Shown here: one piece after another, positions 8,811-18,000 of the stretch
How positions within the stretch are numbered: position 1 is the stretch's first letter
Layout: each line of letters opens with the position of its first letter
Source of the DNA: Paraburkholderia dinghuensis
GTDB lineage: Bacteria > Pseudomonadota > Gammaproteobacteria > Burkholderiales > Burkholderiaceae
Assembly (NCBI RefSeq): GCF_003837865.1
Contig: NZ_RQIS01000010.1
Coordinates: forward strand, 203,504-267,503
DNA: 64,000 nt
Direction of reading: 5' to 3'
Program-made: the position numbers and the translations under genes
The notes under the pieces: model-generated
The model's input: only the letters and a program-made list of their open reading frames with translations
Databases searched by the model: none
Told to the model about the DNA's origin: nothing

Positions 8811-10379
8811 ATGCTCAGTCATGCCTGTCTGCGGAGCGGCGCGCTCGCGGTGCTCCTGACGCTGTCCGCGATGCCGTCTTTCGCGCAGTCCTTCCGCGTG
8901 CAGTGTCCCAGCACGACGAACTTGCATCCGACCGCGCTGCCTGCGGGCGCGAGCGAGCCGGCGTACAACGGGCCGTCTTTCACGGGACAGACTTCCCAGC
9001 CGACGAAAAATATCAACGGCGCCATCAAGTGCCAGCAGATTTCGGGCGGCGACGGTTACGCGACCATGGCCGACGGTACGCAAACGTACCTGTTCTCGTT
9101 CGGTCCGCTGTCGGGTCTCGCCGATATTCGCAACGGCCTGCCGGGAACGGAGTTCGCCGCCATCTTCAATACACTAGGCGACCCGAGGACGAACCCGGCC
9201 TACAACGGCGCGGTCGGACAAGTGCCCGATCCCGACTCGACTCCTAATCCGGGCGCGATTGACGGACACGTCGATCCGCGACCGATCATGGACATCGGCG
9301 TCATGAATGGCAACATTCCGGCGCCTACGATGGCAATCGATGAGGACGACGAATTTTTCCTGACGTTGACAAACGTCGGGATGATCATGCGTCCGGACCT
9401 CTTCGAGCAGCACACGGTCCACTTCCACGGCTATCCGAACGCCTCGTCGTTCTACGATGGCGTGCCTGACGCGTCGGTCGCGATCAACATCGGCGCGAGC
9501 TTTACCTACTACTATCTCGCGCCCGATGCCGGCACCTACTTCTGGCACTGCCATATCACGCCGCCCGAGCACCTGCAGATGGGCATGGTCGGCCAGATTT
9601 TCGTGAGGCCGCGTCAGAACCGGGTTCCGGGTGGCACGAGCCTCTATAGCTCACTGGTTCAGCAGCAGAATGACCCGCGCACGATGTGCGGCACGGACAT
9701 TCTCTGCTCGACGCCGCTGCCGCCTTCCAACGGCGTGCTGCATGTCAACAACAAGAGCGGCACACCGACGCTTTACGCCTACAACGATGGCGACGGATCG
9801 ACCGCCTACGACGTCGAGTATCCGGTCCAGATTCACGGCTTCGATCCGAACTTCCACTTCGTCGGGATGACGTTCAATCCCGAGCCCTTCACCGACATGA
9901 AGGACAAGTACTTCCTGCTGAACGGCCGCAGCTACCCGGACACGGTGACACAAGGCCCGATGCAGACGCCGGTCGCCGACGGAACAAAGCATTACTCGCA
10001 GCCGTTGCCCGCGCTGATCAACATTCCCTCGGGTGGCCGCGCGCTGTTGCGCATCTCGGACCTCGACGTCACCGAGTTCCAGACGCTCGCATCGCTGGGC
10101 ATTCCGATGCACGTGATCGGTGTGAACGCACGCTTGCTGCGCGATTTGTCGGGCAACGACATGACGTACTTCACGAACTCGGTGACGCTTGGCGGCGGCG
10201 AATCGGTCGACGTGATCCTGGACGCGAGCGATACGACGCGTTACGCGCCGGGTTCCGTTTTCTACCTCTACACGCCGAATCTCGACCATCTGTCGAACGA
10301 TGCCGAGAATTTCGGCGGGCTGATGACCGAAGTTCATATCTGCCACGCGGTCGACCCGACCACGAAGGCGTGCAGCTAG
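8811..10379 (+). CDS. Exported multicopper oxidase polypeptide 1 (carries type 1 copper motif)
   Basis: 522 residues with a Sec signal peptide (cleavage after SMPSFAQ) and a strong GGAGGAGGT ribosome site. One copper-binding cupredoxin domain is evident: HTVHFHG (H201, H204, H206), the HxxHxHG motif, and WHCHITPPEHLQMGM (H246, C247, H248, H254, M259), a type 1 copper plus trinuclear half-site with a two-residue insertion relative to laccases. The second pair of HxH motifs needed for a full trinuclear cluster is missing here but present in the next gene. Later domains (about residues 300-520) are cupredoxin-like without obvious ligands. It is first in a seven-gene rightward operon. Likely extracellular oxidase; the substrate is unknown, Mn(II) being the favoured guess from context. 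Confidence 0.85.
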   Translation: MLSHACLRSGALAVLLTLSAMPSFAQSFRVQCPSTTNLHPTALPAGASEPAYNGPSFTGQTSQPTKNINGAIKCQQISGGDGYATMADGTQTYLFSFGPLSGLADIRNGLPGTEFAAIFNTLGDPRTNPAYNGAVGQVPDPDSTPNPGAIDGHVDPRPIMDIGVMNGNIPAPTMAIDEDDEFFLTLTNVGMIMRPDLFEQHTVHFHGYPNASSFYDGVPDASVAINIGASFTYYYLAPDAGTYFWHCHITPPEHLQMGMVGQIFVRPRQNRVPGGTSLYSSLVQQQNDPRTMCGTDILCSTPLPPSNGVLHVNNKSGTPTLYAYNDGDGSTAYDVEYPVQIHGFDPNFHFVGMTFNPEPFTDMKDKYFLLNGRSYPDTVTQGPMQTPVADGTKHYSQPLPALINIPSGGRALLRISDLDVTEFQTLASLGIPMHVIGVNARLLRDLSGNDMTYFTNSVTLGGGESVDVILDASDTTRYAPGSVFYLYTPNLDHLSNDAENFGGLMTEVHICHAVDPTTKACS

Positions 10380-10389
10380 GAGAACGAAC

Positions 10390-12021
10390 GTGAGCTACTT
10401 CCTGTATGGCTACCGTATCGTGTGCCGCGCGCGCCTTCTGGCGGCCGAACGCCTTGCGCGCGCAACGGGCGGCGCACTTCTCGCGCTGATACTCGGGCTG
10501 CCGGTTTCGTATGCATTCGCGGCGGCGCCCGGTATCACGGGACCGACATTCGACCTCGTCGCTTCGGCGGACCGCATCACGCAACCGGACGGCAACAGCA
10601 TCTACTCGTGGGGCTACGGCTGCAATACCCCGCCCGCGGGATTTTCACCGGCCGCGATCCCGGGTGCGAATTGCACGGCCATGCAGATTCCCGGACCGAC
10701 GCTGATCGTCAAGCAGGGTGACGTGGTGACGGTCACGTTGACGAACAATCTGCCCGCGGCCGCAGGCAATACGTCGATCCTGTTTCCGGGCTTCCAGGTC
10801 TGCGCCGCGAAACTCAACGCGGACGGCACCTGTCCCGCTGCCCAGACGGGTGTGCCGGGACTGCTGACGCGCGAGGCGCAGCACGGCGGCACGGTGACAT
10901 ACAGCTTCGTCGCCAGCACGCCAGGCACGCATGCGTACTACAGCGGCACGCAGGGCGATCTGCAGATCGAGATGGGGTTGTCCGGTGCATTGATCGTGCT
11001 GCCGACGACTGCCCCTGGTACGCTCGCCACGCCGGCCGGTTGCCACTTGATGAACGGCGGGGTACTGCTCGACGGGCAGCCCGATTTCCGCAATGCCGTC
11101 GCTGCGTACAACCACAGCTCGGCGTGCTACGACCGCGAATATCTGTTCCAGTTTTCCGAAATGGATCCGAACATCCACACCCAGGCGGAGCAGGAAGCCC
11201 AGAAGACGTGTACGCAGCAAACGGGCTGCATGCTCGTGCAGACCGAGCCGTACCATCCGGCGTATTTCATGATCAACGGCCGTTCGATGCCGGACGACAT
11301 GGATCCGAACTACGCGTCGCAGTATCCGCATCAGCCGTACAACGGCAATCCGCACATGCATCCCGGCGAACTCGTGCTGTTGCGGGTGATCGGCGACGGT
11401 CGCTGGCAGCACCCGTTCCACGAACACGGCAACCATGTGCGCGTTCTCGCACGTGACGGCAACCTGCTGTTGAGCCGGACGGACCCGACCAAGCTGGCCG
11501 GCCCGCTCCTGTTCACCACGACGACGACGCCAGGTCTCGCGATGGACGGCATCTTCTACTGGACGGGCAAGGGCCTGAACTGGGACGTCTACGGACACAA
11601 GCCCGGCGACGGCAGCGTGTGCATTCCCGATGCGAACGGCTACTACACCTCGAATCCGTCGGCGCCCAACTACTACGAGTGGTGCGCCGACCACGCGAAG
11701 GCGCTCGAGGCGCATCCATTCGGCAACGTGGCGAGCGGCGGACCGGTGACGTTGCCGGACGCGCGCGTGCTGACCAACGGCACGTGGTACGGCGGCAGCC
11801 CCTACCTCGGTCCCGACGCGACCATGCGCGCAACCGGTTTCACGGGAACGACGCCGCCTTCCGGCACCGTCGTCAACCCGCCGTCGTCCGAGGCTGGCTT
11901 CGCCTTCATGTGGCATTCGCACAATGAGCGCGAGATCACGACGAATAACACGTTTCCAGGCGGGATGATGATGATGATGCTCGTCGATCCGCAGGCGTAC
12001 ACGATCAACGAAGGCAACTAG
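10390..12021 (+). CDS. Exported multicopper oxidase polypeptide 2 (trinuclear half-site, no type 1 Cys)
   Basis: 543 residues starting at GTG 10390, 10 nt after the previous stop (AGGAGAAC site). It has a long signal peptide with hydrophobic core GALLALILGLPVSYAFA. The N-terminal cupredoxin domain (GDVVTVTLTNNLP ... GTHAYYSGTQGDLQIEMGL) has AYYSG where laccases carry the WYHSH ligands. The C-terminal part has HPFHEHGNH (H341, H344, H346) and MWHSH (H509, H511), then a Met run GGMMMMMLV. There is Ser (S510) where the type 1 copper Cys of HCH would be. It thus has two HxH pairs for a trinuclear cluster but no type 1 site, which complements the preceding gene product. Probably a partner subunit. 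Confidence 0.82.
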   Translation: MSYFLYGYRIVCRARLLAAERLARATGGALLALILGLPVSYAFAAAPGITGPTFDLVASADRITQPDGNSIYSWGYGCNTPPAGFSPAAIPGANCTAMQIPGPTLIVKQGDVVTVTLTNNLPAAAGNTSILFPGFQVCAAKLNADGTCPAAQTGVPGLLTREAQHGGTVTYSFVASTPGTHAYYSGTQGDLQIEMGLSGALIVLPTTAPGTLATPAGCHLMNGGVLLDGQPDFRNAVAAYNHSSACYDREYLFQFSEMDPNIHTQAEQEAQKTCTQQTGCMLVQTEPYHPAYFMINGRSMPDDMDPNYASQYPHQPYNGNPHMHPGELVLLRVIGDGRWQHPFHEHGNHVRVLARDGNLLLSRTDPTKLAGPLLFTTTTTPGLAMDGIFYWTGKGLNWDVYGHKPGDGSVCIPDANGYYTSNPSAPNYYEWCADHAKALEAHPFGNVASGGPVTLPDARVLTNGTWYGGSPYLGPDATMRATGFTGTTPPSGTVVNPPSSEAGFAFMWHSHNEREITTNNTFPGGMMMMMLVDPQAYTINEGN

Positions 12022-12037
12022 ATCGGGGAGACTCGCG

Positions 12038-15000
12038 ATGAGAACCGCACACGTGAAAAGAGTGCTTCGCGGCCTCGTTCGGGCAAGTGCAGCCGCGATG
12101 TTGCTGGCTGCCGCAAGCCACGCGGCCCATGCCCAGACCGTCGTCAACCTGACGGCGCAGGCCTCGGTCATCGCACTGCCCGATGGTCAGTCGGTGCCGA
12201 TGTGGGGCTACACTTGCGCATCGGGGGCGACGCCTGCGACGGCGTGCGCGTCGGCCAATCCGGGCGCGGGCACGAGCACGAGCTGGTCGCCGGTGGTGAT
12301 TACCGCGCAGACCGGCCAGTCGCTCACGATCAACCTGACCAACAGCCTGCCGGGCCTGGTGCCGACCTCGCTCGTCATCGTCGGCCAGCTTGGCGGCGGA
12401 CTCGGCAAGACGGCAACGACCACGCCAAGCCCCGCGCACGCGACGCAGAGCGCCACAACCTGGCCGATTGCCGCCAGTTCTTCAAGCGTCGCGCAGTTCG
12501 TCCCGCCCACTCAGGGTCCGCGCGTGCAGTCGTTCGCGACAGAAGCGGCGCACGGCCAGCAGGTCGCGCTGACGTGGAGCAACCTCTCAGCCGGCACGTA
12601 TCTGATCGAGTCCGGTACGCACCCGTCGATCCAGGGGCCCATGGGTCTCTACGGCGTGCTGATCGTCAAAACGCCCGCGAACGGCACGACGCGCGCGCTG
12701 GCCTATCCGGGTGTCAGCTACGACGCCGATGTGCCACTCGTATTGAGCGAGATCGATCCGGTGCAGAACGCGGCGGTGGCATCGGCGGTCGTGACGTCGG
12801 GGTTCAGCGAAACGAAAGTGTGGTCCGGGCAGTCGGGGCAGTGCGGCGATCCCCAGTCGTCCTCGTTCGGCACCTGCTATCCGCCGGCGGTCAATTACGA
12901 CCCGCGCTATTACCTGATCAACGGCGTGGCTTTTGACCGCTCGAACACCGGGGCATCGACGTTCCCGGCGACCGCGCCCGCCGGCACGGGGCAAGTGCTG
13001 CTTCGCTTTGTCAACGCCGGCCTGCGGATGCATGTGCCCTCGGTGGTCGGTGCGCAGACAGGCGCTACGCCGAATTCCGGCTTTTCGCTCGTCGCGGAAG
13101 ACGGCAATCTGTTGCCCGGCACGATGCGCGTGCAGACGGTCGCGTTTCTTGCCGCCGGAAAAACTTACGATGTCCTGATCAATGCCCCGGCCACGGGATC
13201 GCTGGCATTGCCGGTGTTCGACCGGCAACTCAGTCTCTCGACGAACAATCAGCGTGACGGCGGCATGCAGGCCTATATCAGCGTGAACGGCGGGGCCACG
13301 CCGACGTCGCAGGCGGGTAACGCAGGCGCGGTCGCGAATCCTGATACGTACTTCCTCGTGCCGGGCAATACGCTGAGCGTCGCGGACCCGGCCAAAGGCG
13401 TGATTGCCAACGACGTCGGCGTGTACGGCGTAACGGTCCTCACGCAGCCGACTGGCGGAAAACTGACGCTTAATTCAAACGGCACATTCACGTATGTGCC
13501 GAATTCCGGCACGACGAGCGACAGTTTCGTCTATGAGGCCAACGGCAATCCCGCGATTACCGCGACGGTTACACTCGCGCCCTGCACGAGCGGTTCCGGC
13601 TGCTTGTCGGGCAAGCCCGTCGCGAACAACAGCAGCTATACCAGCAATATCGCGTCGCTCTTTCACTCGGGCGCGCCGGGCGTACTAGCGTACGCGAGCG
13701 ATCCGGGCGGCCTGCCGCTCACGGCGGTGTTGTCCGGTTCGCCCTCGGGCGGTACCGTGACGCTGAACCAGGACGGCTCATTCAATGCCATCCCATCGGT
13801 GCCTCCGGTCGCGGGCGGTACCGCGACGGTGACGTTCACCTATACGGCGGTCAATTCGCAGAACAGCGCCAGCAGTCCGGCAACGGCCACTGTGACGTTC
13901 CAGGGGGGCAGTGGTCTGGTCGTTGCCGTCAAGGACGCGCCAACCGGCACGGCGATCAGCGACTACCGCTGGATCATCGAGGAAGACCGCACATTCCAGA
14001 TCGACCCGGCGTGCCAGGTCAATTCGACGACGCGCCCGTCCACGTGCCCGCCGCTTCCCGTTCCGAGCCTCGGTACCAGCTTCCATACCAGCTACATGCC
14101 GGTCGTGGCTGCGGGATGCGTCGGCACGGTTTCGTGCGAGTCGGGCCAGACTGTCTACGACCCGACGTCGCAGAGCCACAAGCCGGCCGTTTGTGACGTC
14201 GGCGATGGACAGTGCCGCATCACTGCCGGGCAGCAGACGCCGGTCGACCCGTCGCAGGTAAAACTCGATCCGACGAAGCACTACTACATCTCGATCCTGC
14301 CCGGTGATGCGGGCAACACGTTCACGAACGGCGCGGGCACGCCGCAGCCGGTCAATCCGAGCAATCCGACCGGGGCGCAGCGCCAGTTCGACATCTCGAA
14401 GGATTGCCCGTCCGGTCCTGGCGGCGCGGACTTCGCGCCGGGCAGCGGCAAGTGCGGTCACGCGATCGGCGGGGCGATGATCGCGGCCAACCAGTTGAGC
14501 GTCAACGTGCTCCTGCAACAGACGCCGCTGCAGACGGCCAAGATCTCGGTATTCGTCTTCGAGGACGATTCACCGCTCAACGGCGAAATCGACGTGAGCG
14601 GCGGCACCGACGCGTTCGGCACCGCGCGCGAGCCCGGCCTCGGCGGCTTCGAAATCAAGCTGTTCGACGATGCGGGCGGCACGGGCGACGCGACCGGGCA
14701 GATGACCTACGACATGTTCAACATGCCGCTGTCGAATTCGCTGCAGAACGTAACCGATCCCGCGACCGGGCTGAACGCTTGCCCGATTTCGGTCAAGACC
14801 ACGAACGGGATCGTCGGCATGATCCCGACCTGCCCGAAGTTCGAGTCCGATGGCAAGACGCTGTCGCCGCTCGTCGGCCAGGCGATCATCGCGAACCTGA
14901 TGCCGGGACGCTATGGCGTCGTTGCCTATCCGGCTGCCGACCGCATCGCGCGCGGCGAGGAATGGCTGCAGACCAACACGCTCGACGGGCAGAAGGCACA

Positions 15001-18000
15001 CGATGCATTCATCCGGATCGGCGGACCCTCGTACTTCCAGGAATTCGGACCGGCCGGCTTCCACGTGACGATCGGCTTTGCGAATCCGAAGATCATCAAC
15101 GCACGTCTGCCGCTGTTGTGCCCGGCGGGCACCGCGTGCAACAACTCGTTGAGCGGACGCATCACGAATCTGCACTACAGCCGTCCGCCGAATGAGAATC
15201 TGTATGGCGCTGGCACGCGCGATTCGTTGAGTTTCACGCAATGCTACGTGAGCGTTGGTGATCCCGACGGCGACGATGTCGCGTTCACGAAATGCAATCA
15301 GGACGGGTCGTTCAACTTCAGCGGCCTGCCCGACGGCACGTACCGCATCACCGTGTTCGACCAGTGGAACGATCAGATCGTCGACGGGCTCGCGACCGCC
15401 GTGCAATTGAAGGGTGGTACGAACACCAGCGTCGGCGAACTACCGGTTCTGCAATGGCACACGAACCTCTATACACGCACGTACCTCGATAACGACGGCT
15501 CGCACGTCTCGAGCGCCAGCCAGCCCGGTTTGGCGTTGGTGCAGACCAACATTCGCTATCGCGACGGCAGCTATTCGAATTTCAACAACACGGATCTGAA
15601 CGGCTATGCGTCGTTTAACGAAGTATTTCCGTTGTTCAACTGGTACGTTGCCGAAGTCGACACGACGCGCTTCAAGCAGACTGGCGTGCACGTAGTCTAT
15701 GACGCCGGCGGTCCAGTCGACGGAACCGGCAAGGGCGGCGGCAATTCGACGATCGCCTCGCATTACGCGAACACGGTGGAGACGTTCCACGTGCCAACCA
15801 ACCTGCGCGTGCCGGGTGCCACCTACTGCAACGACGCAGACTGCAAGGACCGCTCCGGAACCAACCCCTCGACTGGCCGTATCGACCCGCCGTGGGTCAC
15901 GACGATGGGCTGGCAGGGATTCTCGGGACAAAGCTCGTTCATCGAGTTCGGCAAGGCGCCATTCGCGACAGGCGAAAACGGTGGCATCACCGGCGAGGTC
16001 GTCTACGCGTCGACGCGTCCGTTCGACGACCCGACGTTGCTCGTCCACGCGAGCTGGACGCCCAATGTGCCAAACGTAACGGTCAACCTGTATCAGGAGG
16101 GCACCGCGGCGGACGGCACGCCAAGCCTTCAACTGGTGGACTCGACGAAGACGAGCAGCTGGGACGACTGGGCGCAGGGCTTCCGGTCGGACGGCATGCC
16201 GAACATGAACTGCCCGGGCCAGGACCCGAACGATCCGTTCTTCTACACGTTACAGAACACGACGCAGTGGCTCGATGCCCAGAATCGTCCGCTGCCGGCT
16301 CAATCGCAGTTCAAGTGCTACGACGGCATGCACATGTTCAACCAGTTGCAGCCTGCGCCCTATGACGGCATGTATCAGTTCCCGAGCGTCACGGGCCGCG
16401 ATCCCTCGACCGGAAAGCCGACCGGCACGAACTGCACGGTTTGCGTGGCGAACCCGACGGATGCCAGCGCGAAAATGCTGCCTGCCGGCAAGTATGTCGT
16501 CGAGGTGATCGTGCCTCCCGGCTACGAACTCGTTAAGGAAGAGGACAAGAACATCCTGATTGGCGACAACTACATTGCGCCGGTGACACAGCAGTTCGGC
16601 AGCCTCGGCAACATCTTCATCCTGCCCGACCAGGCGGCCGTGAACGAGGCGTACAACCCGAACAATGCGCAGAACCCGACGACGAATCTGGGTTCGAATC
16701 CGGAGAGTGACTCCGGGAAGCAGGGCAACGAGCAACTTTGGCCCTGCGTGGGAACGCTGCGCATCGTGCCGGACTACATCAGCCTGTTCCCGGGTTCACA
16801 GGAAGTGGCACCCTTCGCCGGAGCGTCGCGCCATCTGTGTGATCGCAAGGAGGTCACGCTGACCGACCAGATGCAGGCGCGCGCGAAGTTCTGGATCTTC
16901 AGTTCGACGCACGTTGCCGCGCACTTCACGGGCTTCATGCTCGACGACTTTTCGTCGGAGTTCGATCCGTACTCGCCGCAATTCGGCGAAAAATTCGCGG
17001 TGCCGAACGTGCCGGTATCGCTGAAGGACTTCGCGGGTAACGAGGTCGAGCGTGTGTACTCGGATCAATGGGGCATCTTCAACGGGCTCAACTACTCGAC
17101 GTGGGAGGTCAACCCACCGAATCCGACCGGCTATGCGCCGACGATGATGATCGCCTGCATGAACGATCCGGACAAGCCCGACCCGGCGCATCCGGGCCAG
17201 ACGATGCGCGATCCGCTCTACAACCCGGCGTACAGCCAGTTCTGCTATGAAATTCCGTTCATGCCTGGACAGACCCAGTACATGGACACGCCGGTCGTCC
17301 CGGTGCAGGCTTTCGCCGATGGCTATAACCCGCCCGACTGCGCGTATCCGGATGGCACGCCGGCGGTTTCGTCGGTGACGGGCGACAGCATCGGCGGCGG
17401 CGCGGGACCGTGGGTATCGACCGCCGGTCATACGCTGACGATCAACGCGCTCGGCGATCAGACTGTGCCCAACCATGCGTACGACGGTCCGGCAGCAACG
17501 ACGGCCCCGTACAACCAGAAGTTCGTGACGCGGCACTACGGATTCGGGACCACGAAGGGCACCGGGTCGGTCACGATTGGCGGCGTGAACGCGCCGGTCA
17601 CGTCGTGGAGCGACACGCAGATCACCGTGACGGTGCCTACCCTGAACGTGTTGCAGTCGAGCTGCACGATACAACAGCGCGGCATCACGACGGCGACCCG
17701 TTGCGGAGAGCTTGTCATCACGTCGGGCAACGGCAAGAAGTCGATCGACACCGTGACCGTCACGATCGGCGGCAAGACGCCGACCTATGTCGCGGGCGAG
17801 AACGGCACGAGCAATGCGATCCAGAAAGCGATCGACGCTGCGACGCCGGGCGACATGATCATCGTTGGGCCGGGCACGTACAACGAGATGCTGCTGATGT
17901 GGAAGCCCCTGCGGTTGCAGGGTGTCGGCGCGCCGTCTGTCATCGTGAATGCGAACACGCATCCGTCCGGCAAGATGGATCCGTGGCGGCGTCAGGTCGA

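Noticed and set aside
10645..12171. About 500-codon minus-strand frame opposite oxidase 2
   Set aside because: Shadow frame with no recognisable motif. The plus-strand protein has a signal peptide and copper motifs.
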